Source: Streptococcus sp. DD12 (GTDB lineage Bacteria; Bacillota; Bacilli; Lactobacillales; Streptococcaceae). Taken from it: a stretch of 64,000 nucleotides of DNA. The stretch covers positions 1 through 64,000 of the forward strand of contig NZ_KQ969497.1 in the NCBI RefSeq assembly GCF_001578885.1. The letters are read 5' to 3'. Of this stretch, positions 48,378 through 57,368 are shown piece after piece; the stretch's first letter is position 1, and every line of letters begins with the position of its first letter. The notes below the pieces were generated by a model. The model made no database searches, had not been told where the DNA came from, and was given only the letters and a program-made list of their open reading frames with translations. The translations under genes were made by a program, and so were the position numbers.

Positions 48378-49712
48378 GTGTCAGACTATTTAACAGTTAC
48401 CCAATTAAATAAATATCTGGGACTTAAATTTAGCAAGGACCCCTATTTGGAGCGGGTTTATTTGAAAGGACAGGTGTCCAATTTTCGAAAACGGCCCAAT
48501 CACCAGTATTTCTCTTTGAAGGATGAGGGAGCCGCAATTTCTGCCACCATGTGGGCCTCTCAGTATCGCAAATTAGGTTTTGACTTGGAAAATGACATGC
48601 AAGTCAATGTGGTTGGTCGGGTTCAAATCTACGAAAAAACAGGGCAGTACAGCATTGTCATCGAAGAAGTGATTCCAGATGGGGTGGGTGCTCTGGCCTT
48701 GCAGTTTGAACAGCTCAAAAAGAAGTTGTTGGAGGCGGGTTACTTCGACCAGCAACATAAACAGCCGATTCCTCGTTTTGTTTCGCATATCGGGGTTGTC
48801 ACTAGCCGGAGCGGTGCGGTTATTCATGATATCCAAACCACGGTAGCGCGTCGTTTTCCCGGGGTGTCTATCACACTTTATCCAACCAAGGTTCAAGGCA
48901 CAGGCGCTGCTAAAGAAGTCGCAGAAAATATCAGGCGTGCCAATGCGGATTCAAAATTGGATGTGCTCATTGTTGCTCGTGGAGGTGGCTCCATCGAAGA
49001 CCTTTGGGCCTTTAATGAAGAACTGGTGGTTCAAGCCATTTTTGAGTCACGTTTGCCGGTTATTTCTAGTATTGGACATGAAACAGATACGACTCTGTCT
49101 GACTTGGTCAGTGATGATAGGGCAGCGACCCCGACGGCGGCAGCTGAGCATGCAACGCCTGTGACAAAGGCTGATGTGCTAGCGCGTCTGTCTGAGCTAC
49201 GGGCGCGTGCCTACCGGGCCAGCAACCGTCAACTGGAATACTATCAGGAGCGCTTGAAAAAATTACAAGGGTCGTCTTTTTTTCGGCAACCCGAGCGCTT
49301 ATATGACGCCTATTTGCAAAGGTTAGACCAGTTGCAATCGCAACTGCTTCATGGGATGCGTCAGCAGTATCTGGCGCAAAAAAATCGCCTGCTTCAAGTG
49401 CAACAAGGGCTTAATCAACGTCTCTTGCAACAGCAGGTCAAGGCTTATCAGGAACGCCTCAATCAGGACAAACGTCTCCTGCAAAGTCAAGTTGCTCAGC
49501 AATATGACGCGGCTGTAGCCCGTTTTGAAAAGGCTAAGGAAACCTTGCTGTCATTGGATACGAGCCGGATTGTCTCCCGGGGCTATGCGGTGGTGTCAGA
49601 CGAGACTCATATCGTTTCTTCGGTCAAAGAAGTACAAGTCGGGCAAAGCTTAACCGTGCAAATGCAAGATGGGCAGATAGATGTAGAGGTGAAAGATGTC
49701 AGAAAAGACTAA
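48378..49712 (+). CDS. xseA: exodeoxyribonuclease VII large subunit
   Basis: Single-strand DNA exonuclease catalytic subunit, 444 aa. N-terminal OB fold ('[19 protein letters not shown]'), nuclease domain with '[15 protein letters not shown]' and '[18 protein letters not shown]' (about 195-212), '[10 protein letters not shown]', and a long Gln-rich coiled coil (about 285-395). GTG start, RBS AAAGGAG. Overlaps xseB by 17 nt. Confidence 0.95.
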   Translation: MSDYLTVTQLNKYLGLKFSKDPYLERVYLKGQVSNFRKRPNHQYFSLKDEGAAISATMWASQYRKLGFDLENDMQVNVVGRVQIYEKTGQYSIVIEEVIPDGVGALALQFEQLKKKLLEAGYFDQQHKQPIPRFVSHIGVVTSRSGAVIHDIQTTVARRFPGVSITLYPTKVQGTGAAKEVAENIRRANADSKLDVLIVARGGGSIEDLWAFNEELVVQAIFESRLPVISSIGHETDTTLSDLVSDDRAATPTAAAEHATPVTKADVLARLSELRARAYRASNRQLEYYQERLKKLQGSSFFRQPERLYDAYLQRLDQLQSQLLHGMRQQYLAQKNRLLQVQQGLNQRLLQQQVKAYQERLNQDKRLLQSQVAQQYDAAVARFEKAKETLLSLDTSRIVSRGYAVVSDETHIVSSVKEVQVGQSLTVQMQDGQIDVEVKDVRKD

Positions 49713-49911
49713 AACATTTGAAGAAAATTTAGCAGATTTAGAAACGATTGTCAGCCGATTAGAAGCTGGGGATGTCCCTTTAGAAGAGGCGATAGCAGAG
49801 TTTCAAAAAGGGATGAAATTGTCGCAGGATTTGCAATCGAGACTAGAGAAGGCTGAGAAAACTCTGGTAACTATTGTGAATAAGGACGGCTCAAAAGAGG
49901 AACAAGTCTAG
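49696..49911 (+). CDS. xseB: exodeoxyribonuclease VII small subunit
   Basis: 71-aa helical hairpin partner of XseA. '[26 protein letters not shown]' type sequence with '[19 protein letters not shown]' is diagnostic. Its last stop base is the first base of the ispA start codon. Confidence 0.95.
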   Translation: MSEKTKTFEENLADLETIVSRLEAGDVPLEEAIAEFQKGMKLSQDLQSRLEKAEKTLVTIVNKDGSKEEQV

Positions 49912-50786
49912 TGTTGATGAATGAGAAGATGCTTGCCTTAGATGGTGTCCTAGAAGATTTTTACCAAAAAAAGGGCCTTGCTCCTGAACTGCAAAAAGCA
50001 ATCCTTTACTCGATTCATGCAGGTGGAAAACGGATTCGCCCCCTGCTCTTTTTGGCCTTGTTAGAGGGATTTGGACAAGAGCTCGATCAGGATGCTTTCA
50101 AGGTCGGTGCTGCTTTGGAAATGGTTCATACAGCAAGTTTGATTCATGATGATTTACCTGCCATGGATAACGACGATTACCGGCGTGGGCGCTTGACCAA
50201 TCATAAGGTTTTCGGTGAAGCCTTAGCTATATTAGCTGGGGATAGTCTCTTTTTAGACCCGTTTGCCTTGTTGATGGAGACGGGTTATCCCGATTCGGTC
50301 AAAGTGGCTTTAGCTCAGGGACTATCGCAGGCCTCGGGGACCTATGGGATGGTAGCCGGTCAGGCTCTAGATATGGCCAGTGAAGGGCAAGATATTCCAC
50401 TAGAAACATTGGAAGCCTTGCATGCCCATAAGACCGGAAAACTATTAACCTTTCCTTTTGAAGCCTGTGCTTTAGTTTTGTCCTTGGATGACAAGGAAGG
50501 CCAAGCCCTTGTTCAAGCGGGTGAGGCTTTGGGGTTAGCCTTTCAAATACGAGATGATATTTTAGATGTGACAGCAGACTTTGAGACCATCGGAAAAACA
50601 CCGAATAAAGATATAGCAGAACAAAAAGCTACCTACCCGAGTTTGCTTGGCTTAGAGCAATCTCGGAAGCTACTTGATAACTGTCTCGATCAGGTCTTGT
50701 CCTTACAAGCAGATTTTTCGGCAAGGCGTCCCTTTAAAGCTCCCCAGTTTGTAGAAATGGTAGAAAGGTTGCGGTTAGATGCCTAA
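49911..50786 (+). CDS. ispA: farnesyl diphosphate synthase
   Basis: Chain elongation of isoprenoid diphosphates for undecaprenol and menaquinone-type precursors, 291 aa. First aspartate-rich motif in 'LIHDDLPAMDNDDYRRG' (about 80-95) and second in 'QIRDDILDV' (about 214). GTG start at 49911 chosen for its spacing to GAGG; an ATG at 49917 is possible. Overlaps tlyA by 8 nt. Confidence 0.93.
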   Translation: MLMNEKMLALDGVLEDFYQKKGLAPELQKAILYSIHAGGKRIRPLLFLALLEGFGQELDQDAFKVGAALEMVHTASLIHDDLPAMDNDDYRRGRLTNHKVFGEALAILAGDSLFLDPFALLMETGYPDSVKVALAQGLSQASGTYGMVAGQALDMASEGQDIPLETLEALHAHKTGKLLTFPFEACALVLSLDDKEGQALVQAGEALGLAFQIRDDILDVTADFETIGKTPNKDIAEQKATYPSLLGLEQSRKLLDNCLDQVLSLQADFSARRPFKAPQFVEMVERLRLDA

Positions 50787-51594
50787 AGAACGAGTAGATG
50801 TCTTGGCCCATCAACAGGGACTTTTTGAAACACGTGAACAAGCCAAGCGTGGTGTGATGGCGGGTTTAGTCATTGCCAGCCATAATGGCCAACGTTATGA
50901 TAAGCCTGGTGAAAAGATTGACACGACGATTCACCTGAGACTAAAGGGTGAAAAAATGGCTTATGTGAGTCGTGGTGGGCTAAAGTTAGAAAAAGGTCTG
51001 GCTGTTTTTGGAATTGATTTGTCCCATCGGACTTGTTTAGATATCGGTGCGTCAACAGGTGGCTTTACAGATGTCATGTTGCAAAAGGGAGCGAGCACTG
51101 TTTATGCCGTTGACGTTGGGACCAACCAACTGGCCTGGAAACTTCGGCAAGACCAACGGGTCTTATCCATGGAGCAGTACAATTTTCGGTATGCTGCCTT
51201 GGCGGATTTTACAGCAGGGCAACCGACTTTTGCCAGTATTGATGTGAGTTTTATCTCACTCGGACTGATTTTTCCAGCTTTGGCACGGATTCTTGCAGAT
51301 GGTGGAGAAGTTGTTGCGCTGGTTAAGCCACAGTTTGAAGCCGGCAAGGATGCCGTAGGGAAAAAAGGGATTGTCAAAGACCCTCAAGTCCACCAAAAAG
51401 TGATTAAAGCAGTGATGGCACAAGCCAATAGCAATGGTTTTAGCAACTGCGGACTAGATTTTTCTCCTATTCAAGGGGGGCATGGAAATACGGAGTTTTT
51501 GCTCTATCTAAAAAAAGCGCCCCAGATGGACAACCTAGACGAAGCGCTTGTTTCTAGGGTTGTTGCTGATGCACAGAAAGGATTTAAAAAATAG
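50779..51594 (+). CDS. tlyA: TlyA-family rRNA methyltransferase / hemolysin-like
   Basis: 271 aa. N-terminal S4 RNA-binding domain (about 1-60) then an FtsJ-like Rossmann methyltransferase: SAM motif 'CLDIGASTGGFTDVMLQ' (about 82-98), 'VYAVDVGTNQLAWK', 'IDVSFISL'. Mycobacterial TlyA 2'-O-methylates 16S and 23S rRNA; the hemolysin label is historical. Ends directly against argR. Confidence 0.9.
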   Translation: MPKERVDVLAHQQGLFETREQAKRGVMAGLVIASHNGQRYDKPGEKIDTTIHLRLKGEKMAYVSRGGLKLEKGLAVFGIDLSHRTCLDIGASTGGFTDVMLQKGASTVYAVDVGTNQLAWKLRQDQRVLSMEQYNFRYAALADFTAGQPTFASIDVSFISLGLIFPALARILADGGEVVALVKPQFEAGKDAVGKKGIVKDPQVHQKVIKAVMAQANSNGFSNCGLDFSPIQGGHGNTEFLLYLKKAPQMDNLDEALVSRVVADAQKGFKK

Positions 51595-52059
51595 ATGAAT
51601 AAAAGAGAACGCCTTGCGTTGATTCGCGAGTTGATTGAAAATGAGAATTTCTCCAAGCAAGGAGATTTGGTCAAAGCCTTACAGGCGCGTGGTTGCCATG
51701 CGACACAAGCGACCATCTCACGGGATATGGATGAGATGGGGATTGTTAAGGTCCCAATTGGGAATGGTTACCGCTATAGTTTGGCAAAACCCAAAGCGCC
51801 TGCCCATACGGAGGATAAACAGGCAACAGCTCTGGTAACGGTTCTGAATGTTACTGATAAGCACACCACCTTGCCTTGCCTGTTGTCAGTTGATGTGGTG
51901 CCAGGAACCAGTCGTCTGGTGAAACGCCGTTTGCTAGATGAAGAAAGTGACGCTATTTTCAGTATCTTGACAGATGACGAGACTCTTTTAGTTGTCGCGA
52001 ACACGCCAGAACAAGCCAGTCAACTACGAACCATTTTACTGAGCTGGAAAGAAGCCTAA
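51595..52059 (+). CDS. argR: arginine repressor ArgR
   Basis: 154 aa. N-terminal winged HTH ('LIRELIENENFSKQGDLVKAL', 'ATQATISRDMDEMGIVKV') and C-terminal hexamerisation/arginine domain ('PGTSRLVKRRLLDEESDAIF', about 100-120). Conserved tlyA-argR-recN order. Streptococci often have several ArgR paralogues; ARG-box-like sites at 43608, 43640 and 45061 are candidate targets in this window. Confidence 0.94.
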   Translation: MNKRERLALIRELIENENFSKQGDLVKALQARGCHATQATISRDMDEMGIVKVPIGNGYRYSLAKPKAPAHTEDKQATALVTVLNVTDKHTTLPCLLSVDVVPGTSRLVKRRLLDEESDAIFSILTDDETLLVVANTPEQASQLRTILLSWKEA

Positions 52060-52072
52060 AGGAGACGAGCGC

Positions 52073-53734
52073 ATGCTTGAGACGATTTCGATAAAAAATT
52101 TCGCTATTATTGAAGCCGTCAGTCTTCAGTTTGATCAGGGAATGACGGTCTTGAGTGGTGAAACGGGCGCTGGGAAGTCAATTATTATTGATGCGATGAA
52201 CCTGATCTTAGGCGGACGGTCCAACCTGGATATGATTCGTCATGGGGCAGCAAAAGCTGAAATTGAAGGCTTGTTTAGTCTAGCAGAAGATTCTCCTGTC
52301 ATGACCCTTCTAGCGGATAAGGGGATCGATGTCACGGATGACCAGGTGATTATTCGAAGGGACCTGATGGCCAATGGACGCTCAGTCAGCCGTATTAATG
52401 GGCAATTGGTCAATCTGAGTCTCTTGCGTGATATCGGTCGTTATTTGGTCGATATTCATGGGCAACATGACCAAGAAGAATTGATGCGCCCGGCCTACCA
52501 CTTGGGTCTCCTAGATAGTTTTGGTGATGCGAGCTTTTTGGAGTTGAAAAATCGGTATCAAGCGGTTTTTGACGCCTATCGCCAGGCACGTCAACGTCTC
52601 CAAACCCTGCGTCAAAATGAAGCCAGTAATAAAGAGCGGGTAGCGCTCTTGAACTTTCAAATTAGTGAAATCGAAGCAGTAGACCTTAAAGATGGCGAAG
52701 AAGATGACCTGACTCGTCGCCTGACTGCGCTACAAAACCATAAAAAAATTGCTGACACGTTGAGCAATGCCTATCAACTACTGGATGCTGAAGATTTTTC
52801 TAGCTTGGGAAATGTCCGCGATGCCATGGGAGACTTGCAGGAGCTTGAAAGCTATGATGCCGAATACAAACGGTTAGGCGATAGTTTGGCAGACGCTTAT
52901 TATGTCCTAGAAGATGTGACGCGTTCCTTGGAAGATGCTGTTGACCGGCTCGAGTTTGACAGTGAGGAATTGCTTCTGGTTCAGGCTCGCTTGGATGTGG
53001 TTAATAGTTTGATTCGCAAATATGGTAGCAATAGTAAGGATGTATTGGATTATTTTCAAAATATCCAAAAGGAGTATCACTTACTTGCTGGCGATGGTCA
53101 TCAAGATAAGCAACTCGAAGAGGAAGTAAAACATCTGCAGGCTGACCTCGTTGAATTAGCACACCAATTGAGTCAGCAACGTCACCTTATTGCTGACAAA
53201 CTAGAAGCAGATATTCATCGTGAATTAGCGGAACTTTACATGGAAAAGGCTACCTTTCAGGTGCATTTTTCGACCGGTAAATTTAACCGCCAAGGGAATG
53301 AACAGGTTGAATTTTATCTGTCAGCCAACCCAGGAGAAGGCTTTAAACCACTTGTCAAAGTGGCGAGTGGCGGGGAATTGTCTCGGATGATGTTGGCTTT
53401 AAAATCAACCTTTTCACGCCAGGCCGATAAAACCAGTATTGTCTTTGATGAAGTAGATACCGGTGTATCCGGGCGTGTCTCTCAAGCGATTGCCCAAAAA
53501 ATTCATAAGATTGGGCAAAACGGTCAGGTGCTGGTAATTTCTCATTCCCCCCAAGTGATTGCCATCAGTGACCATCAATTTTTCATTGAAAAACAAAGCA
53601 GCCAAGATGCTACTGTATCAACTGTCCGTCTGTTAACAACAGATGAACGTATCGAAGAGATTGCGAAACTGCTCGCCGGTGACAATGTGACCGAAGCCGC
53701 TCGCAGTCAGGCTAGAGAGCTCTTAAAACACTAG
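52073..53734 (+). CDS. recN: DNA repair protein RecN
   Basis: SMC-like ATPase acting early at double-strand breaks, 553 aa. Walker A 'LSGETGAGKSIIIDAM' (about 28-43), central coiled-coil regions, ABC signature 'VASGGELSRMMLALK' (about 430), Walker B 'IVFDEVDTGVSGR' and switch 'ISHSPQVIAISDHQF'. RBS AAAGGAG; 13 nt after argR. Confidence 0.96.
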   Translation: MLETISIKNFAIIEAVSLQFDQGMTVLSGETGAGKSIIIDAMNLILGGRSNLDMIRHGAAKAEIEGLFSLAEDSPVMTLLADKGIDVTDDQVIIRRDLMANGRSVSRINGQLVNLSLLRDIGRYLVDIHGQHDQEELMRPAYHLGLLDSFGDASFLELKNRYQAVFDAYRQARQRLQTLRQNEASNKERVALLNFQISEIEAVDLKDGEEDDLTRRLTALQNHKKIADTLSNAYQLLDAEDFSSLGNVRDAMGDLQELESYDAEYKRLGDSLADAYYVLEDVTRSLEDAVDRLEFDSEELLLVQARLDVVNSLIRKYGSNSKDVLDYFQNIQKEYHLLAGDGHQDKQLEEEVKHLQADLVELAHQLSQQRHLIADKLEADIHRELAELYMEKATFQVHFSTGKFNRQGNEQVEFYLSANPGEGFKPLVKVASGGELSRMMLALKSTFSRQADKTSIVFDEVDTGVSGRVSQAIAQKIHKIGQNGQVLVISHSPQVIAISDHQFFIEKQSSQDATVSTVRLLTTDERIEEIAKLLAGDNVTEAARSQARELLKH

Positions 53735-53817
53735 TCATTGAGCTGGTCAAGAGGGATTGTGGGGAGTTTGTAGACTTCTGACTTGATTAGGCTCGAAAGA
53801 AAACTCTTACAAAAGAC

Positions 53818-53845
53818 TTGCACCTGTTCAAAAATATGCTATACT
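53818..53845 (+). promoter_or_regulatory. SRP RNA promoter
   Basis: -35 TTGCAC (53818-53823), extended -10 TGCTATACT (TATACT 53840-53845), 16-nt spacing. Confidence 0.75.
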
Positions 53846-53849
53846 AGTT

Positions 53850-53929
53850 GTGGAGCAACGGCTTCGCGTGAAGTGGGTCAGGGGAGGAATCCAGCAGCCC
53901 TAAGCGATGCTAGTCGTGTGCTCTTTTTT
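53850..53929 (+). ncRNA. ffs: small signal recognition particle RNA (4.5S/scRNA)
   Basis: Contains the universal SRP domain IV: GGGTCAGGGGAGGAATCC then AGCAGCCC (about 53875-53901), i.e. GTCAGG, GGAA tetraloop region and AGCAGCC, which bind Ffh. 5' GAGCA (about 53853-53857) pairs with TGCTC (about 53918-53922) to close the hairpin, followed by a TTTTTT terminator. The RNA partner of Ffh for membrane protein targeting. Length about 80 nt; ends are estimated from promoter and U-run. Confidence 0.88.
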
Positions 53930-53988
53930 GTATGAGTTTTACGCAAACGGATGCATTGCCAGATTGCCCTAAAATCGACAGTTGACCG

Positions 53989-54017
53989 TTGAAAAAAAAC
54001 CAGCAAAAGAGTATGAT
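53989..54017 (+). promoter_or_regulatory. pgi promoter
   Basis: -35 TTGAAA (53989-53994), 17-nt spacer, -10 TATGAT (54012-54017). Confidence 0.72.
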
Positions 54018-54058
54018 GATTAGGGTATAGATTCACAGATAAAAGGAGTTACACATAG

Positions 54059-55408
54059 ATGGCACACATTTCATTTGATTATTCAAAATCACTCGGTAAG
54101 TTTATCGGCCAGCATGAAGTTGATTTTATGCAAGGTCAAGTCACTGAAGCAGACCAACTCTTGCGTCAAGGAACTGGACCTGGTTCAGATTTCTTGGGTT
54201 GGTTAGACTTGCCAGAAAATTACGATAAAGAAGAGTTTGCTCGCATCCAAGCAGCAGCTAAAAAGATTCAGTCAGATAGCGAAGTCTTGGTTGTCATCGG
54301 TATCGGTGGTTCATACCTAGGAGCTAAAGCTGCGATTGACTTTTTGAGCAACCATTTTGTTAACCTGCAATCTGCGGACAAACGTCAAGCACCCCAAATT
54401 CTGTATGCCGGTAACTCTATTTCATCAACCTATTTAGCTGATTTAGTGGAATACGTGGCTGATAAAGAATTTTCTATCAATGTTATTTCTAAGTCAGGAA
54501 CGACGACTGAACCAGCAATCGCCTTTCGTGTTTTCAAGGAATTGTTGGTTAACAAGTATGGACAAGAAGAAGCCAACAAACGGATTTATGCAACAACAGA
54601 TCGTCAAAAAGGTGCGGTTAAGGTTGAAGCAGACGCTAATGACTGGGAAACTTTTGTAGTTCCCGATAATGTTGGTGGACGTTTTTCTGTCTTGACAGCT
54701 GTTGGTCTTTTGCCTATCGCTGCATCAGGTGCTGATATCACAGCCTTGATGGAGGGCGCTGCTGCTGCGCGTCAAGCCTATGCCTCAGCAGACCTTAAAG
54801 AAAACGAAGCCTACCAATATGCTGCAGTGCGTAATATCCTCTACCGGAAAGGTTATGCGACGGAAATTTTGGTCAACTACGAACCATCCCTGCAATACTT
54901 TGGCGAATGGTGGAAACAACTGGCTGGTGAATCAGAAGGAAAAGACCTCAAAGGCATTTACCCAACTTCTGCCAACTTCTCTACCGATTTGCACTCTTTA
55001 GGGCAATATATCCAAGAAGGTGCACGTATTCTATTTGAAACGGCAATCCGTGTGGACAAGCCACGCAAGAACGTGATTATCCCAGAATTGTCTGAGGATT
55101 TGGATGGTTTGGGCTACCTGCAAGGCAAGGATGTCGATTTTGTTAACAAAAAAGCGACAGATGGTGTGCTTTTGGCGCATACAGATGGGGATGTTCCAAA
55201 TCTGATTGTGACAATTCCAGAACAGGATGCCTTCACGCTGGGTTACTTGATTTACTTCTTCGAGTTGGCTATCGCTCTCTCAGGTTACCTCAATGCGGTC
55301 AATCCATTTGACCAACCAGGGGTTGAAGCCTACAAGAAAAACATGTTTGCACTTTTGGGCAAACCAGGTTTTGAGGAATTGTCAGCCGAACTAAACGCCC
55401 GTTTGTAA
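54059..55408 (+). CDS. pgi: glucose-6-phosphate isomerase
   Basis: Glycolytic interconversion of G6P and F6P, 449 aa. '[17 protein letters not shown]' (about 80-96), '[19 protein letters not shown]' (about 142-160), '[14 protein letters not shown]' (about 207) and C-terminal '[16 protein letters not shown]'. RBS AAGGAG; own promoter and terminator. Confidence 0.97.
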   Translation: MAHISFDYSKSLGKFIGQHEVDFMQGQVTEADQLLRQGTGPGSDFLGWLDLPENYDKEEFARIQAAAKKIQSDSEVLVVIGIGGSYLGAKAAIDFLSNHFVNLQSADKRQAPQILYAGNSISSTYLADLVEYVADKEFSINVISKSGTTTEPAIAFRVFKELLVNKYGQEEANKRIYATTDRQKGAVKVEADANDWETFVVPDNVGGRFSVLTAVGLLPIAASGADITALMEGAAAARQAYASADLKENEAYQYAAVRNILYRKGYATEILVNYEPSLQYFGEWWKQLAGESEGKDLKGIYPTSANFSTDLHSLGQYIQEGARILFETAIRVDKPRKNVIIPELSEDLDGLGYLQGKDVDFVNKKATDGVLLAHTDGDVPNLIVTIPEQDAFTLGYLIYFFELAIALSGYLNAVNPFDQPGVEAYKKNMFALLGKPGFEELSAELNARL

Positions 55409-55430
55409 GATTAACCAACATTAGAGTAAC

Positions 55431-55460
55431 AACAGGGGTCCTTGGATTCCCTGTTTTTTT
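55431..55460 (+). terminator. terminator of pgi
   Basis: AACAGGG (55431-55437) pairs with CCCTGTT (55449-55455), followed by TTTTT. Confidence 0.87.
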
Positions 55461-55563
55461 TACTGTTGACATTCTTTGTTGCTGATTTGTTAGCTTCCCT
55501 ACATTGACAGAGACTAGCAAAGCCGGTAAGATAAAGAAAGAAAAAACGAAGGGCAGGAAGAGG

Positions 55564-56424
55564 ATGCTGTTTGATGATCCCGATTTATTAACTTGGGAGG
55601 AGTGGCTAGGTCAGTTTGAAATGGTCAATGAACGCTTGCCTAAGCTAGAGGAAATTCAACAAGGCCGTGTGCAGAAGGGGTTTCACTCAGATTATAGCGA
55701 TGAGGAGTTGTTAGCCAGCCTGCCAGCGCCTGCAAGTGTAGCCGGACCGGTGGGTAAAAAGAGGAAGAAGCTTCTCCTGGGGCTTGGCCTGCCTGTTTTG
55801 CTAGCTCTCGTTTTGGGGCTTGTAGCAATTGGCTACTATCAGGCAGGTGTGTTGCAGGGGAATTGGCACAGCAACACCATGTCCATGGATTTTAAAAAAA
55901 TGCGTGGAAAGAGTGCGGCGAGTTATGTAGCAGATAGTCAACAAGCCAGCAATACCTGGGTCAAGCCGGAGGGGGTTGCGCTCGAAAGTCATCGCAACAT
56001 CGTTCGTCTGACAGCCACTCAAACCATTGATAAAAAAGCGGTTTACCAGAACTATGTAGCTAAGACCACAGCCGATGCCCAAAAGAAAAATCAAGAAGCC
56101 ACTTATTTTTCTTATGAAGCCTGGCTTTCCTTTTTTGATCAACAAAGAGCCAAAGATGCTGAAAAGCTGGGAGGGTCTTACGATGCGAAAAAAGGCAAGC
56201 TGACAGTGGTACTCATGACCTTGCGCTACAATTCATGGACACGAGAGATGGAAGTCATTGGTGTCAATAGTGAGTTCAACCTGGCCAATGCCTTTGGCAA
56301 TTATCATGCCTTGAGTGAAGTTGCGCGTGGCGAACGGTTCCGCTACCAAAAAAACGGACGCAAATTGTCGGTGACAGGTGACCAACTCACCTTGCTTTTC
56401 ACAAAAGATGAGGAGAAAGAATGA
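55564..56424 (+). CDS. membrane-anchored protein with N-terminal 'WxxxFExVNxRxP' motif (copy 3)
   Basis: 286 aa from the ATG at 55564 (RBS AAGGGCAGG); a TTG at 55504 would add 20 basic residues. The motif 'TWEEWLGQFEMVNERLPKLEE' lies near the N-terminus, then a short linker, a basic KKRKK stop and one helix ('LLLGLGLPVLLALVLGLVAIGYY'), and an ectodomain starting 'GVLQGNWHSNTMSMDF'. Distant paralogue of the genes at 38326 and 39340. Overlaps copy 4 by ATGA. Function unknown. Confidence 0.75.
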   Translation: MLFDDPDLLTWEEWLGQFEMVNERLPKLEEIQQGRVQKGFHSDYSDEELLASLPAPASVAGPVGKKRKKLLLGLGLPVLLALVLGLVAIGYYQAGVLQGNWHSNTMSMDFKKMRGKSAASYVADSQQASNTWVKPEGVALESHRNIVRLTATQTIDKKAVYQNYVAKTTADAQKKNQEATYFSYEAWLSFFDQQRAKDAEKLGGSYDAKKGKLTVVLMTLRYNSWTREMEVIGVNSEFNLANAFGNYHALSEVARGERFRYQKNGRKLSVTGDQLTLLFTKDEEKE

Positions 56425-57206
56425 CGAAAAAAGAATGGCTAGTAGCCTTTAAAAACTATTACGGGCGTAAGCCAAATAAAGATGAGCAATTGCGAGGCCT
56501 TTTGGCTGGACAGTACACGCTCCCTCCTCGAAAAAGCTTGGGCATGAAGCGTAACCATCTTATTACTTTGCTGGTTGGTCTAGTGCTTGTCCTTATCCTC
56601 GGTGTTGGTGCGACCGCAACCTATCGCTACCAGTCGGGCTGTATTCGTGGACAGTGGCAGGCCACAACGTTGACCAAGAGCCTATCGGCTGAACTTGAAA
56701 GTGAGCTAAAGCAAGAGACGGAGTATTATAACTACTATAAAGCCTTTTCTAATGGCAATAGTTTTTACACCAATCAGGCGGTAACCCTAAAGGCGACAGG
56801 GCATAAGGTGGAGGCGCAGGTGACTTATTCGGTCGACCGCTTGGCCTTGTATAGTGCGATGAGTTCAGTCGTTTCATCAGCATACGGCGTGACAGCCGAT
56901 GAATTGGATACTGTCTTGCCCTATGATGATTTTGTAAAATCGCTGGATAATAGCATGAAAAAACAAGCCAAAGAGGCAGGTGCTCGCTACGATAGTAAGA
57001 CAGCCACGGTGACAGCCAGCTTATTTACCGCGCGAGTGGCTCCTTTTAGGCACAGTTGGCACGTCACAGAAGTCAATGACAAATTGTACCGTGCTTATTT
57101 TTCGAAAGCTTTGACCTTGCGTAGTGGCAAAGACATGCCCTATCAGTTGTCAGGTAAAACCTTGACACTGGATAAGAAAATCATTTTCTCTCAAATAAAA
57201 AAATAG
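56421..57206 (+). CDS. membrane-anchored protein with N-terminal 'WxxxFxxxxGRKP' motif (copy 4)
   Basis: 261 aa. N-terminal 'KKEWLVAFKNYYGRKPNKDEQ', very short linker, one helix ('LITLLVGLVLVLILGVGATATY', about 48-70), ectodomain starting 'GCIRGQWQATTLTKSL'. The Gly-x-Trp/Tyr/Phe position after the helix is shared by all four copies (GSYHN, GTFTS, GNWHS, GQWQA). Translationally coupled to copy 3. Confidence 0.78.
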   Translation: MTKKEWLVAFKNYYGRKPNKDEQLRGLLAGQYTLPPRKSLGMKRNHLITLLVGLVLVLILGVGATATYRYQSGCIRGQWQATTLTKSLSAELESELKQETEYYNYYKAFSNGNSFYTNQAVTLKATGHKVEAQVTYSVDRLALYSAMSSVVSSAYGVTADELDTVLPYDDFVKSLDNSMKKQAKEAGARYDSKTATVTASLFTARVAPFRHSWHVTEVNDKLYRAYFSKALTLRSGKDMPYQLSGKTLTLDKKIIFSQIKK

Positions 57207-57368
57207 AAAAACCTAGTATCAGGCTAGCTTGATAGGACCTCATCCTTGGAGTGTGAGAGAGCAGGACCTTGCGTGAAAGTTCTTGCTCTTTGACCTCCTT
57301 TTTTGATGCTTTGTGCCAAATTGTCAGAAAATATGGTATGATAGTAAAAAAGCATCTGGGGGAATATC
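57207..57368 (+). other. spacer with weak terminator, then thrC promoter
   Basis: AGAGCA (57258-57263) can pair with TGCTCT (57284-57289), but the T-run starts some bases later, so termination is uncertain. No ORF. Confidence 0.4.
57319..57342 (+). promoter_or_regulatory. thrC promoter with CodY-like box
   Basis: AATTGTCAGAAAATA (57319-57333) matches the CodY motif at 13 of 15 positions and abuts the extended -10 TGGTATGAT (TATGAT 57337-57342). No good -35 is seen. Confidence 0.55.
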
